Numbered from the stretch's first letter, positions 44,365 to 53,723 are shown. The stretch: DNA of 64,000 nt from Cupriavidus sp. WGlv3 (GCF_023952475.1 NZ_JALHRX010000001.1:372001-436000), one strand, 5' to 3'. Numbers and translations are program-made. Notes: generated by a model from the letters alone, not told the origin.

Positions 44365-45081
44365 TCAGTGCGCCAGGCCGCGGCGGCGCAGGTAGAGCTG
44401 GCCGGCGGCGGCAAACAGTGCATCGAGCGCCAGCGCCAGCAGCGCGGTGGCGGCGGCGCCCAGCAGCAGCAGCGGCTGGTTGTTCAGGTAGATGCCCGGG
44501 AAGATCAGCTCGCCCAGGCTGTTGGCGCCGATCAGAAACGACAGCGGCACGGTGCCGACATTGATCACCAGCGCGATGCGGATGCCGGCCAGCATCACCG
44601 GCAGCGCGTTGGGCAGTTCCACGCGCAGCAGGCGCTGGGCCGGCGTCATGCCGATGCCGCGCGCCGCTTCCAGCAGCGTGGGCGAGACATTGCGCAGGCC
44701 CTCGTAGGTATTGCGTACGATCGGCAGCAGCGAGGCCAGCCACAGCGCCAGGATGGCGGGCCGCTCGCCGATGCCGAGCACGGCCAGCGCCAGGGCCAGC
44801 ACCGCCAGCGACGGCACGGTATTGCCGACATTGAAGACCTGCATCAGCCGGTCGGCCCAGCGGCGCATGCACGGGCGGCTCAGCGCGATGCCCGCCGGGA
44901 TGCCGGTGGCCAGCGCCAGCGCCATCGACAGCACCACCAGCCGCAGGTGGTCGCCGACGTCGTAGAGCAGGCGCTCCTGGTACTGGCGAATCACATCGAC
45001 GCCGATCCACGCCACCAGTGCGACCAGCGCGGCAAGCGTCAATCCCGCCCAGGCCAGCGCCCGTGCCGATTGCTTTGACAT
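44365..45081 (-). CDS. Osmoprotectant ABC importer, permease
   Basis: A 238-residue permease related to YehY/OpuCD, the first gene of the operon. It has a signal-anchor helix (AWAGLTLAALVALVAWIGV) and further helices (GDHLRLVVLSMALALATGIPAGI). The EAA loop reads EAARGIGMTPAQRLLRVELPNALPVMLAG, in short form EAARGIGM...LPNALPVM. A strong GGAGGGGAG site precedes the ATG at 45081. It is transcribed from the promoter near 45470. Confidence 0.93.
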   Translation of the reverse strand: MSKQSARALAWAGLTLAALVALVAWIGVDVIRQYQERLLYDVGDHLRLVVLSMALALATGIPAGIALSRPCMRRWADRLMQVFNVGNTVPSLAVLALALAVLGIGERPAILALWLASLLPIVRNTYEGLRNVSPTLLEAARGIGMTPAQRLLRVELPNALPVMLAGIRIALVINVGTVPLSFLIGANSLGELIFPGIYLNNQPLLLLGAAATALLALALDALFAAAGQLYLRRRGLAH

Positions 45082-45445
45082 ACTCTCCCCTCCTCCGGGC
45101 CAAAAAGCGCGCAGCACGCCACTTTCCGGCGACGGAAAACAATATGGGCTGGTGCGTGCGGAGATGGGGCGCCACCAGGCCCGGTTCAGATTGCATTGCC
45201 GCCATGACCGGCACGATTGCCGGCGGACGGTCTGTGGATTCGTCCGCCGTGGGCGGGGAATCGCGATTGACGGGATGCCGTTGGACGGCAGTCCCTGAAG
45301 CGGCGCAACCGGCGGTGCAAGCACATCGCGAACGGTTGGCCAGTGGCAGCGCAAGTATTGAAGTTTTCCGACGCGCCGCCGGTCCATCGGCCGTTGACTG
45401 GCAAGGGCTGGCGGGTTTTTACCCACCCTGCTTCTCGCATCAACG

Positions 45446-45493
45446 GATGACAAAGAGAGCGCTATTATAGCGATCTTCATCGATCTTGTCATC
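45446..45493. promoter_or_regulatory. Nested inverted repeats at the osmoprotectant promoter
   Basis: GATGACAA (45446-45453) pairs with TTGTCATC (45486-45493), and inside lies the perfect palindrome CGCTAT-T-ATAGCG (45460-45472), which covers the -10 box of the minus-strand promoter. The layout suggests a regulator-binding site. Confidence 0.6.
45464..45492 (-). promoter_or_regulatory. Sigma70-type promoter of the osmoprotectant operon
   Basis: On the minus strand ATGACA (45487-45492, 5 of 6 matches to TTGACA), a 17-bp spacer, and perfect TATAAT (45464-45469). Confidence 0.7.
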
Positions 45494-45752
45494 TTTGGCC
45501 TTTCCGGGGACGATCTGGCACCGATTTTCGGGCTTCCCGGCGCCGCTGCCGGAGGCCCCGGACACGACACATGCAGCGCCGCGATCGTTCTGAAATCAAT
45601 ACAGCGGCTCACAAGACTTGGCGCACCAGCAGAACAATCTGTTGCCCGTGCGCCCTCTACTCTTTCCCCGCCAAACCACTAAATTGACGAGGTAGCTGAA
45701 ACGACGGACCGGCCGGCCAACGCCACCGCGGACCGCCCCACAGGAGCAAGAC

Positions 45753-46670
45753 ATGGACACCCGTACCCTCACCACCATTCCCGCCACCGCCGCGGAAAGC
45801 GTGCAGCGCTCGCGCACCGTCGACCGCGTGGTGCGCGGCATCGCCACCTCGGACGGCGCCGGCGTCAAGCTGACGCGCGTGCTGACGCAAAACCTGCAGC
45901 GCCGGCTGGACCCGTTCCTGATGCTCGATGCCTTCGGCACCGACAGCAAGGACGACTACATCGGCGGTTTCCCCGATCACCCCCACCGCGGCTTCGAGAC
46001 CATCACCTACATGCTGGCCGGGCGCATGCGCCACCGCGACAGCGCCGGCAACGAGGGCCTGCTGCAGAACGGCGGCGCGCAGTGGATGGTGGCGGGCGCC
46101 GGCGTGGTCCACTCCGAAATGCCCGAGCAGGAGGACGGCCGCATGGAAGGCTTCCAGCTGTGGCTGAACCTGCCGGCCGCCGACAAGATGACGGCGCCGT
46201 GGTACCGCGACCTGCCCGCCGCCGAGATCCCGACGGTGGCGCTGGAGCATGGCGCCACGGTACGCGTGCTGGCCGGTGCCAGCCATGGCGTGGGGGGCGC
46301 GATCACGCGCCCGGTGACCGAGCCGGTCTACCTGGACGTCGACCTGCCGGCCGGCCAGTCCTTCGCGCAGGCGCTGCCGGCCGGGCACAACGCCTTTATC
46401 TACGTGTACCGCGGCGAAGTCTCGGTCGGCGCGGGCGACGACCGCGCCGTGGTCGCGGCGCAGCGCATGGGCGTGCTGGACAACGCCGGCCAGGCTGACG
46501 GCGTCATCGTCAGGGCCGAGGCCGACGCGCGCTTCCTGCTGATCGCCGGCCGCCCGCTGAACGAGCCGATCGCGCAGTACGGCCCGTTCGTGATGAACAC
46601 GCAGGAGCAGATCTACCAGACTCTGGCGGATTTCCGGGATGGGCGGTTTGCGACTGCTACGGGCGCGTAA
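45753..46670 (+). CDS. Pirin family protein (bicupin)
   Basis: A 305-residue pirin-like bicupin. The N-terminal cupin carries the metal site His76, His78 (FPDHPHRGFETITYM), His120 and Glu122 (GVVHSEMPEQ). The C-terminal cupin ends in RFLLIAGRPLNEPI, and the family tag FVMNTQEQI follows. Several bacterial pirins are quercetin dioxygenases or redox-regulated, so an iron- or manganese-dependent oxygenase or regulatory role is possible. AGGAG lies 5 bp before the ATG; a strong terminator follows. Confidence 0.9.
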   Translation: MDTRTLTTIPATAAESVQRSRTVDRVVRGIATSDGAGVKLTRVLTQNLQRRLDPFLMLDAFGTDSKDDYIGGFPDHPHRGFETITYMLAGRMRHRDSAGNEGLLQNGGAQWMVAGAGVVHSEMPEQEDGRMEGFQLWLNLPAADKMTAPWYRDLPAAEIPTVALEHGATVRVLAGASHGVGGAITRPVTEPVYLDVDLPAGQSFAQALPAGHNAFIYVYRGEVSVGAGDDRAVVAAQRMGVLDNAGQADGVIVRAEADARFLLIAGRPLNEPIAQYGPFVMNTQEQIYQTLADFRDGRFATATGA

Positions 46671-46966
46671 TCCGGCGTCCGATCTGCTCGCCAGCGTCAC
46701 AAGACCGCCGCCTCCGGCAAGGAGGCGGCGGTTTTTTTGTGCTGCGCCGGCATGCGACTTGCAACCACCCGCCAATCCGTTGCACAGACTGGACACCAGC
46801 CCGATTCGGGCCTTGCGGACCCCGCGCACTTATATAATTCGTCACCAATATCCGGCATCACGAACCGATGATGAATGCTGCAATGCGTCGCGGCGATGCT
46901 GCGCCACGCACTGCCGCGCTTTGACGCATCCCCGTTGCTGCCACAACAACAACCCGAGCCGCCTCA
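46671..46966. other. Upstream region of the nucleoside-type ABC operon
   Basis: After the pirin terminator the plus strand has a perfect TATAAT (46833-46838) in a relatively AT-rich patch, about 130 bp before the GTG start at 46967. No good -35 is seen at the right distance. I looked for a purine riboswitch and saw none. Confidence 0.4.
46704..46738 (+). terminator. Rho-independent terminator of the pirin gene
   Basis: ACCGCCGCCTCC and GGAGGCGGCGGT arms with a 5-nt loop and a run of T residues. Confidence 0.9.
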
Positions 46967-48535
46967 GTGACATCACAACTCCCTCCCCGGCTGGCGCTGG
47001 CCCATATCAGCAAGCGCTACCCGGGCGTCGTCGCCAACGACGACGTCAGCCTCAGCGTTGCGCCCGGCGAGATCCATGCCGTGCTGGGTGAAAACGGCGC
47101 CGGCAAGTCCACCCTGATGAAGATCATTTTCGGCGCGGTTCGTCCGGATGCCGGCGAGGTGCACTTCAACGGGGCGCCGGTCAGCATCGGCAGCCCGCAC
47201 GACGCCCGCAACCTGGGCATCGCCATGGTGTTCCAGCATTTCTCGCTGTTCGACACGCTCACCGTCACGGAAAACATCGCGCTGGGCCTGCCGGCCGCCC
47301 AGCAGGGCAACATGAAGCAGCTGGCCGAGCGCATCCGCGCCACCGCCGAGCGCTACGGCCTGCCGCTGGAGCCCAACCGCCATGTGCACACGCTGTCGGT
47401 GGGCGAGCGCCAGCGCGTCGAGATCGTGCGCGCGCTGCTGGCCAGCCCGCAGCTGCTGATCCTGGACGAGCCCACCTCGGTGCTGACGCCGCAGGCGGTG
47501 GAAACGCTGTTCGTCACGCTGCGCCAGCTGGCCGCCGAAGGCACCAGCATCCTCTACATCAGCCACAAGCTCGACGAGATCCGCGCGCTGTGCCATCACG
47601 CCACCGTGATGCGCATGGGCAAGGTCACCGGCGTGTGCGATCCGCGCCAGGAAACCGCAGCGTCGCTGTCGCGCCTGATGATCGGCGGCGAGCCGCCGCG
47701 CGAGGCGCGCGTGGCCGCGCAGCGCGGCTCGGTGCGCCTGAGCGTGCAGGGCCTGTCGCTGCCGCGCGCGCATGCGTTCGCGACCGAGCTGAGCCAGGTT
47801 GCGCTCGATGTCCACGCGGGCGAGATCGTCGGCATCGCCGGGGTCTCGGGCAACGGCCAGCAGGAATTGCTGGCCGCGCTGTCCGGCGAGGACACGCGCG
47901 CCGACGCCACCTCGGTGCAGCTCGATGGCAAGCCCGCGGGCCGCCTCGATGCGCGCCAGCGCCGCCGCGCCGGACTGGCCTTCGTGCCGGAAGAGCGCCT
48001 GGGCCGCGGCGCGGTGCCGGGCATGAGCCTGGCCACCAATATCCTGTTATCGCACCAGACCCCGCCCTATGTCCGGCAAGGCATGATCTCGCCCGGCGCC
48101 GCCAGCGGGCTGGCGTCGGCGGTGATCAACCGCTTCCGCGTCAAGGCCAGCGGGCCGCACGCGCTGGCGCGCAGCCTGTCGGGCGGCAACCTGCAGAAAT
48201 TCATCGTCGGCCGCGAGATCGAAAGCGGCCCGAGGGTGCTGATCGTGGCGCAACCCACCTGGGGCGTCGACGTCGGCGCCGCGGCGCAGATCCACAACGA
48301 GATCCTGGCGCTGAAGGCCACCGGCTGCGCCATCCTGGTGGTGTCGGAAGAGCTCGACGAGCTGTTCGCGATCTGCGACCGGCTGCACGTGATTGCCAAG
48401 GGCCGGCTGTCGCCATCGCTGCCGACCGAGACCGCCACGCGCGAGCAGGTCGGGTTGTGGATGAGCGGCTTGTGGCCAGGCGGACCGGCCCAGGCCCATG
48501 CCCAGGCAGGCATGGAGGTGGCAAGCCATGGCTGA
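46967..48535 (+). CDS. Nucleoside-type (BMP family) ABC importer, ATP-binding protein
   Basis: A 522-residue double ATPase of the sugar/nucleoside importer type (YufO/NupA-like). The first half has GENGAGKSTLMKI, LSVGERQRVEIVRAL and LILDEPTSVLTP. The second half has the usual weaker P loop GVSGNGQQELL, and the signature LSGGNLQKFIVGRE. Start is a GTG at 46967 that gives the family N terminus (LPPRLALAHISKRYPGV); no strong ribosome-binding site is seen. It overlaps the next gene by eight bases. With the two permeases and the BMP lipoprotein it forms one importer, probably for purine nucleosides or bases. Confidence 0.92.
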   Translation: MTSQLPPRLALAHISKRYPGVVANDDVSLSVAPGEIHAVLGENGAGKSTLMKIIFGAVRPDAGEVHFNGAPVSIGSPHDARNLGIAMVFQHFSLFDTLTVTENIALGLPAAQQGNMKQLAERIRATAERYGLPLEPNRHVHTLSVGERQRVEIVRALLASPQLLILDEPTSVLTPQAVETLFVTLRQLAAEGTSILYISHKLDEIRALCHHATVMRMGKVTGVCDPRQETAASLSRLMIGGEPPREARVAAQRGSVRLSVQGLSLPRAHAFATELSQVALDVHAGEIVGIAGVSGNGQQELLAALSGEDTRADATSVQLDGKPAGRLDARQRRRAGLAFVPEERLGRGAVPGMSLATNILLSHQTPPYVRQGMISPGAASGLASAVINRFRVKASGPHALARSLSGGNLQKFIVGREIESGPRVLIVAQPTWGVDVGAAAQIHNEILALKATGCAILVVSEELDELFAICDRLHVIAKGRLSPSLPTETATREQVGLWMSGLWPGGPAQAHAQAGMEVASHG

Positions 48536-49637
48536 TGTGCGCACCCTGCTGCCCCGTTCCCCCCTGACGCTGGCGCCGCGCGGCATGCCCTCGCGCGCCA
48601 TGGCCTACGCCTCGCCGGTGCTGGCGCTGGCGCTGACGCTGCTGTTCGGGGCGCTGCTGTTCCTGGCGCTCGGCAAGGATCCGGTGGCCGCGCTCAAGGT
48701 GTTCCTGGCCGATCCGCTGCGCGACCAGCGTGCGATCGGCGAGGTGCTGCTCAAGACCGTGCCGCTGGTGCTGTGCGCGCTGGGCCTGTCGGTGTGCTAC
48801 CGCGCCAACGTGTGGAATATCGGCGCCGACGGCCAGCTGATCGCCGGCGGCATCTGCGCCGGCGCGGCGGTGCTGGTTTTCGATGTGCCGGGACAAACCA
48901 TGAACGGCACCGTGGTGCTGGTGCTGGCGTCGCTCGCCGGCATCGCCGGCGGCATGGCGTGGGCCTCGCTCACCGCGCTGCTCAAGGACCGCTTCAACGC
49001 CAACGAGATCCTGGTCTCGCTGATGCTGACCTATATCGCGCAGCAGCTGCTGCTGTGGGTGGTCAACGGACCGCTGAAGGATCCCAACGGCATGAACTTC
49101 CCGCAATCGAAGGTGTTCTCGTCCGAGTACCTGCTGCCCAACCTGATGTCGGGTTCGCGGCTGCATGCCGGCTTTGTGGTGATGCTGCTGCTGGTGGCGG
49201 TGATGACGGTGTTCGTGTTCCGCAGCTTCGCCGGCTACCGGCTGCAGGTCGGCGGCACCGCGCCGGCGGCGGCGCGCTATGCGGGCTTCTCGGCGCGCAG
49301 CGCGCTGTGGAGCGCGCTGCTGATCTCGGGCGCCACCGCCGGCCTGGCGGGCGCGTTCGAAGTGGTCGGGCCGATCGGGCAGCTGCTGCCGTCGATCTCG
49401 CCGGGCTATGGCTTCACCGCCATCATCGTCGCCTTTATCGGGCGGCTGCATCCGGTCGGCACCGTGTTCGGCGGCATCATGATGTCGCTGTTCTATATCG
49501 GCGGCGAGATGGCGCAGTCGCGCCTGGGCCTGCCTTCGGCGCTCGGCTGGGTGTTCCAGGGCATGCTGCTGTTTTTCCTGCTGGCGTGCGACACGCTGAT
49601 CGACAACCGCCTGCGCTGGCGCGCCACCACGGCCTGA
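48528..49637 (+). CDS. Nucleoside-type ABC importer, permease 1
   Basis: A 369-residue inner-membrane permease of the YufP type with about ten helices (VLALALTLLFGALLFLAL, VLLKTVPLVLCALGLSV). The BPD_transp_2 signatures NVWNIGADGQLIAGG and AARYAGFS and the C-terminal PGYGFTAIIVAFIGRLHPVG are present. GGAGG lies upstream and the start overlaps the ATPase gene end. It forms a heterodimer with the following permease. Confidence 0.93.
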   Translation: MADVRTLLPRSPLTLAPRGMPSRAMAYASPVLALALTLLFGALLFLALGKDPVAALKVFLADPLRDQRAIGEVLLKTVPLVLCALGLSVCYRANVWNIGADGQLIAGGICAGAAVLVFDVPGQTMNGTVVLVLASLAGIAGGMAWASLTALLKDRFNANEILVSLMLTYIAQQLLLWVVNGPLKDPNGMNFPQSKVFSSEYLLPNLMSGSRLHAGFVVMLLLVAVMTVFVFRSFAGYRLQVGGTAPAAARYAGFSARSALWSALLISGATAGLAGAFEVVGPIGQLLPSISPGYGFTAIIVAFIGRLHPVGTVFGGIMMSLFYIGGEMAQSRLGLPSALGWVFQGMLLFFLLACDTLIDNRLRWRATTA

Positions 49638-49655
49638 GCGGAGCCCACCAAGAAC

Positions 49656-50576
49656 ATGGAACAACTCGCCCCCCTCATCGCCACCGCCATCAACGCCGGC
49701 ACGCCGCTGCTGCTGGCGGCGCTGGGCCTGCTGATCAACGAACGCTCGGGCGTGCTCAACCTGGGCGCCGAAGGCATGATGCTGGTCGCCGCGGTGGCCG
49801 GCTTCATGGTCGGCTATCAGACCCAGTCGCCGCTGCTCGGCTTCGCCGCCGGCGCGCTGGCCGGCATGCTGATGGCCACGCTGTTCTCGTGGCTGGCGCT
49901 GGTGCTGGCCACCAACCAGGTCGCCACCGGACTGGCGCTGTCGATCTTCGGCACCGGCCTGTCGGCCTTCATGGGCCAGCGCTTCGTCGGTTTCGCCATG
50001 CCGGCGCAGGCCAAGGCCGTGCCGGGACTGGCCGACCTGCCCTTCGTCGGTCCGGCGTTCTTCCAGCATCACTGGATGGTGTATTTCAGCCTGCTGCTGT
50101 GCTTCGCCATCATGTGGTTCCTGTTCCGCTCGCGCGCCGGGCTGACGCTGCGCGCGATCGGTGAATCGCCCGAGTCCGCGCATGCGCTGGGCTACCCGGT
50201 GCGCACCATCCGCTTCGGCGCGCTGCTGTTCGGCGGCGCCTGCTGCGGGCTGGCGGGCGCCTACCTGTCGCTGGTCTACACCCCGATGTGGGTCGAGAAC
50301 CTGGTCGCGGGCCGCGGCTGGATCGCGCTGGCGCTGACCACCTTTGCCACCTGGCGCCCGGGCCGCGTGCTGGTGGGCGCGTGGCTGTTCGGCGCCGTGA
50401 CCATCCTGCAGTTCTACCTGCAAGGCGTGGGCGTGTCGGTGCCGTCGCAGTTCCTGTCGATGCTGCCCTACGCCGCCACCATCGTGGTGCTGGCGCTGAT
50501 CTCGCGCAATCCGGCGTGGATACGCCTGAACATGCCGGCGTCGCTGGGCAAGCCGTTCCGCCCCGGCAACGCCTGA
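49656..50576 (+). CDS. Nucleoside-type ABC importer, permease 2
   Basis: A 306-residue permease of the YufQ type. It carries the signature GLLINERSGVLNLGAEGMML and several helices (AVAGFMVGYQ, LLLCFAIMWFLFRSRAG), plus the C-terminal GRGWIALALTTFATWRPGRV. The gene starts 18 bp after permease 1. It completes the membrane part of the importer. Confidence 0.93.
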   Translation: MEQLAPLIATAINAGTPLLLAALGLLINERSGVLNLGAEGMMLVAAVAGFMVGYQTQSPLLGFAAGALAGMLMATLFSWLALVLATNQVATGLALSIFGTGLSAFMGQRFVGFAMPAQAKAVPGLADLPFVGPAFFQHHWMVYFSLLLCFAIMWFLFRSRAGLTLRAIGESPESAHALGYPVRTIRFGALLFGGACCGLAGAYLSLVYTPMWVENLVAGRGWIALALTTFATWRPGRVLVGAWLFGAVTILQFYLQGVGVSVPSQFLSMLPYAATIVVLALISRNPAWIRLNMPASLGKPFRPGNA

Positions 50577-50630
50577 TCGTTTTTCTGACGGAAATCCCCG
50601 AGCCATCAACCATTCACTAAAGGAAAAATC

Positions 50631-51776
50631 ATGATCGTCACGCGCAGGAAGACCCTGGCGGCGCTGGCCGCCACCGCCGTGCTGGCCCTGGCCGGCTGCG
50701 GCAAGAAAGAGGCCGACAAGCCCGCCGAACCCGCCGGCGCCGCTTCCGCGCCCGCTGCCGGGCAGGCGGCCGAGCCGCTCAAGGTCGCCTTCGTCTATAT
50801 CGGCCCGGTCGGCGATGCCGGCTGGACCTTTGCGCATGACAACGGCCGCAAGGCGGTCGAAGAGAAGTTCGGCAACAAGGTCAAGACCACCTTCGTCGAG
50901 AACGTGCCCGAATCCGCCGCCGATGCCGAGCGCGTGTTCCGCGACCTGGCCAGCCAGGGCAACAAGCTGATCTTCGGCACCACCTTCGGTTACATGGAGT
51001 CGATGCTCAAGGTGGCGAAGGAATTCCCGGACGTGAAGTTCGAGCACGCCACCGGCTTCAAGACCGCCGCCAACCTGGCCCAGTACGACGTGCGCACCTA
51101 TGAAGGCGCCTACCTGGCGGGCGTGGTCGCCGGCAAGATGAGCAAGACCGGCAAGATGGGGGTGGTGGCGTCGGTGCCCATCCCCGAGGTGATCCGCAAC
51201 ATCGACTCGTTCACGCTGGGCGCGCGCAGCGTCAACCCCAACGCCACGGTCAAGGTGGTGTGGGTCAACAAGTGGTTCGATCCGGGCAAGGAACGCGAAG
51301 CCGCGACCACGCTGATCGGCCAGGGCGTCGACATGCTGATGCAGAACACCGACTCCGCCGCCGTGGTGCAGACCGCGCAGGAGAAGGGTGTGCATGCCTT
51401 CGGCTGGGACAGCGACATGACCAAGTTCGGCGACAAGGCCCACCTGGCCGCGTCGGTGATCTCGTGGGGCGTCTACTACAACAAGGTGGTGGAAGACGTG
51501 CTGAACAACCAGTGGAAGAACAGCACCACGTGGTGGGGCCTGAAGGAAGGCATGATCGACCTGAAGAGCTACAACGCCGACGTGCCGGCTGAGGTCAAGG
51601 CCCTGGTCGACGAACGCAAGAAGGGCATCATCGACGGCACCGCACCGATCTGGAAGGGTCCGATCAAGGACAACACCGGCAAGGAACAGCTGGCCAAGGA
51701 CCAGGTCGCCGACGACAAATTCCTGCACGGCGTGAAGTTCTATGTCGAGGGCGTGGAAGGGAAAATCCCGGGTTGA
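50631..51776 (+). CDS. BMP family lipoprotein, nucleoside-type substrate-binding protein
   Basis: A 381-residue lipoprotein of the Bmp/Med family (purine nucleoside-binding in several species). The signal peptide ends in LALAGC (Cys23) followed by GKKEADKP and a linker rich in A, P and E. The binding domain starts at about residue 50 (LKVAFVYIGPVGDAGWTFAH), with GYMESMLKVAKEFPDVKFEHATG and DSDMTKFGDKAHL motifs. AAAGGA lies 6 bp upstream. It lies 54 bp after permease 2 and is read as part of the same operon. The ligand cannot be named from the sequence. Confidence 0.93.
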   Translation: MIVTRRKTLAALAATAVLALAGCGKKEADKPAEPAGAASAPAAGQAAEPLKVAFVYIGPVGDAGWTFAHDNGRKAVEEKFGNKVKTTFVENVPESAADAERVFRDLASQGNKLIFGTTFGYMESMLKVAKEFPDVKFEHATGFKTAANLAQYDVRTYEGAYLAGVVAGKMSKTGKMGVVASVPIPEVIRNIDSFTLGARSVNPNATVKVVWVNKWFDPGKEREAATTLIGQGVDMLMQNTDSAAVVQTAQEKGVHAFGWDSDMTKFGDKAHLAASVISWGVYYNKVVEDVLNNQWKNSTTWWGLKEGMIDLKSYNADVPAEVKALVDERKKGIIDGTAPIWKGPIKDNTGKEQLAKDQVADDKFLHGVKFYVEGVEGKIPG

Positions 51777-51876
51777 GCATCTGCGCGCACCTCCGGAACT
51801 TGAAGCCCGCGAGACCGGCCCAACCTCTCTGCGTATGCGCCGGTCTCGGGCGCCCGCCATGTGAAGGAGGCCTCTC

Positions 51877-52170
51877 ATGTTGAAGCGTTTTTCGGCCCTG
51901 TGGACGCTGGTTCGCCGCGACGGCCGCCTGTTCTGGTACGCGCTGCGCCATCCGGATGCGCCCGCGTGGCTCAAGCCCGCCGCCATCGGCCTGCTGTTCT
52001 ACGCGATCTCGCCGATCGACCTCGTGCCCGACGTGGTTGCCGGCCTGGGGCTGGTCGACGACGTGGTGCTGATCCCGCTGGCCGTCCACCTGATCCTGAA
52101 GCGCCTGCCGCCGCATATCCTGCGCCAGGCGCAGGCGCGCGCCACCGCCACCACGGTCCGGCCGCACTGA
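51877..52170 (+). CDS. DUF1232 (YkvA-like) small membrane protein
   Basis: A 97-residue protein with the DUF1232 motif YAISPIDLVPDVVAGLGLVDDVVLIPLAVHLILK, shortened here to SPIDLVPD and DDVVLI. One or two membrane helices are predicted. AAGGAGG is ideally placed before the ATG. Function is unknown. It follows the BMP operon on the same strand but with its own site, and is followed by a strong bidirectional terminator. Confidence 0.9.
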   Translation: MLKRFSALWTLVRRDGRLFWYALRHPDAPAWLKPAAIGLLFYAISPIDLVPDVVAGLGLVDDVVLIPLAVHLILKRLPPHILRQAQARATATTVRPH

Positions 52171-52180
52171 AGCAACCAAC

Positions 52181-52221
52181 AAAAAAATCCCCGGGACACC
52201 GCGTGTCCCGGGGATTTTTTT
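52181..52221. terminator. Bidirectional terminator between DUF1232 and qorA
   Basis: AAAAAAATCCCCGGGACAC and GTGTCCCGGGGATTTTTTT arms with a CGC loop; T runs on both strands. Confidence 0.95.
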
Positions 52222-52241
52222 AATTCACGCGCAGAACGCTT

Positions 52242-53219
52242 TCAGTGCGGCAGCAGGATGGTCGAGCCGGTGGTCTTGCGCGCTTCCAGGTCGCGGTGCG
52301 CCTGCGCCACCTCGGACAGCGCGTAGCGCTGGCGGATGTCGACCTTGACCTTGCCGGTGGTGACGGCGTCGAACAGGTCGGCCACCATCGGCTCGAGCAG
52401 TTCGCGGTGCACCACGTAGGTCATCAGCGTCGGCCGCGTCAGCCGCAGCGAGCCCTTGTTGCCCAGCACCGACAGGTCGAACGGCGGCACCGGACCCGAG
52501 GCGTTGCCGAAGCTGACCATGGTGCCGCGCGGCGCCAGGCAGTCGAGCGAGCCGCGGAAAGTATCCGCGCCGATCGAGTCATAGACCGCCGGCACGCCCT
52601 TGCCGTTGGTGATCTCCCGCACCCGCTCGACGAACGACTCGCGCGTATAGACGATGGTGTGGGCGCAGCCGTTGGCGCGCGCCAGTTCGGCCTTTTCGTC
52701 GCTGCCGACGGTGCCGATCACGGTCACGCCCAGCGCCTTCAGCCACTGGCACGCGATCAGCCCGACGCCGCCCGCGGCCGCGTGCAGCAGCACGGTGTCG
52801 CCCGGCTGCACCTTGTAGCTGTCGCGGATCAGGTACTGTGCCGTCAGGCCCTGCAGCATCATTGCCGCGGCGGTGTCGAACGGGATCGCATCGGGCAGCC
52901 GCACCACGATGTCGGCCGGCATTACCCGCACCTGCGCGTAGGCGCCGGTGGGACGGCCGGCATAGGCCACGCGGTCGCCCACGGCCACGTGGCGCACGCC
53001 CTCGCCCACCGCCTCGACCACGCCGGCGCCTTCCATGCCCAGCCCGCCCGGCAGCGGCTGCTTGTACAGCCCGGTGCGGAAATAGACATCGATATAGTTC
53101 AGGCCCACCGCCTCGTGGCGCACGCGCACTTCGCCGGGGCCGGGGTCGCCCACCTGTACATCGACCCACTGCATGACTTCGGGACCGCCGGTCTGCTCGA
53201 TCCGGATGGCTTTGCTCAT
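52242..53219 (-). CDS. qorA: NADPH:quinone oxidoreductase, zinc-free MDR family
   Basis: A 325-residue quinone reductase of the medium-chain dehydrogenase/reductase superfamily without zinc ligands. NYIDVYFRTGLYKQPLPGGLGMEGAGVVEAVG and GDRVAYAG mark the N-terminal catalytic domain; LLHAAAGGVGLIACQWLKALG is the NADPH dinucleotide motif. Its length matches QorA. AAGGAGC lies 8 bp before the ATG at 53219. The next gene upstream on the strand is mgsA, 50 bp away. Confidence 0.94.
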   Translation of the reverse strand: MSKAIRIEQTGGPEVMQWVDVQVGDPGPGEVRVRHEAVGLNYIDVYFRTGLYKQPLPGGLGMEGAGVVEAVGEGVRHVAVGDRVAYAGRPTGAYAQVRVMPADIVVRLPDAIPFDTAAAMMLQGLTAQYLIRDSYKVQPGDTVLLHAAAGGVGLIACQWLKALGVTVIGTVGSDEKAELARANGCAHTIVYTRESFVERVREITNGKGVPAVYDSIGADTFRGSLDCLAPRGTMVSFGNASGPVPPFDLSVLGNKGSLRLTRPTLMTYVVHRELLEPMVADLFDAVTTGKVKVDIRQRYALSEVAQAHRDLEARKTTGSTILLPH

Positions 53220-53269
53220 CTGCGTCGCTCCTTGTTTTGGTGAGGCATCGATCGGGAATGCGTGGAATT

Positions 53270-53677
53270 TCAGCCGGCCTGCGCCGCGCCGTTCTCGCGC
53301 GCAAGCCCGGCCAGCAGCAGCTCGGCGCTGGCCACGTTGGTCGCGCACGGCACGTTGTGCACGTCGCAGGCGCGCACCAGCGCGTTGATATCGGGTTCGT
53401 GCGGCTGCGGCGTCATCGGGTCGCGCAGGAACACCACCGCGCTGACGCGCCCTTCGGCCAGCTGCGCGCCGATCTGCAGGTCGCCGCCCCACGGCCCCGA
53501 CAGCATGCGCGAAACGTCGAGCCCGACTTCGTCGATCAGGCGCCCGCCGGTGGTGCCGGTGGCAAGCAGTTCGCACTGCGACAGGAAGTCGCGATGGCGT
53601 GCGGCGAAGGCGACGATGTCGTCCTTCTTGTGGTCATGGGCGATCAGCGCTATGCGGGGCATACGGGGCCGGGTCAT
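53270..53677 (-). CDS. mgsA: Methylglyoxal synthase
   Basis: Converts dihydroxyacetone phosphate to methylglyoxal and phosphate. The 135 residues are slightly shorter than E. coli MgsA (152) but all catalytic residues are in place: His14-Asp15 (AHDHKKDD), Asp66 (GGDLQIG), His93 and Asp96 ([11 protein letters not shown]), and the phosphate-binding [15 protein letters not shown] is 8 bp before the ATG at 53677. The start at 53677 is preferred as the upstream frame shows no family residues. It lies between qorA and an SDR gene, all on the minus strand. Confidence 0.95.
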   Translation of the reverse strand: MTRPRMPRIALIAHDHKKDDIVAFAARHRDFLSQCELLATGTTGGRLIDEVGLDVSRMLSGPWGGDLQIGAQLAEGRVSAVVFLRDPMTPQPHEPDINALVRACDVHNVPCATNVASAELLLAGLARENGAAQAG

Positions 53678-53723
53678 CAGGGCGTCCTTTTGCGAGGTAC
53701 GGGAAACGGGAGGAAACTGCTGG

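Larger units (their letters stand above)
45082..45752. other. Long intergenic region between the osmoprotectant operon and the pirin gene
   Basis: No convincing gene was seen in 671 bp. It contains the operon promoter at 45464-45492 (minus strand) and, from there, a leader of about 375 nt before the first gene. The centre of the leader is high in GC with several short inverted repeats. Nothing recognisable as a riboswitch or peptide was found. The right part (45494-45752) is the pirin upstream region without a clear promoter. Confidence 0.5.

Noticed and set aside
46739-46966. A purine riboswitch before the nucleoside-type ABC operon
   Set aside because: The conserved loop sequences of the purine aptamer were not found by eye; only a -10-like box is present.
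48201-51986. A 1261-codon frame opposite the nucleoside-type ABC operon
   Set aside because: Extreme His, Arg, Gln and Gly content is the shadow of the four transporter genes; no family motif.
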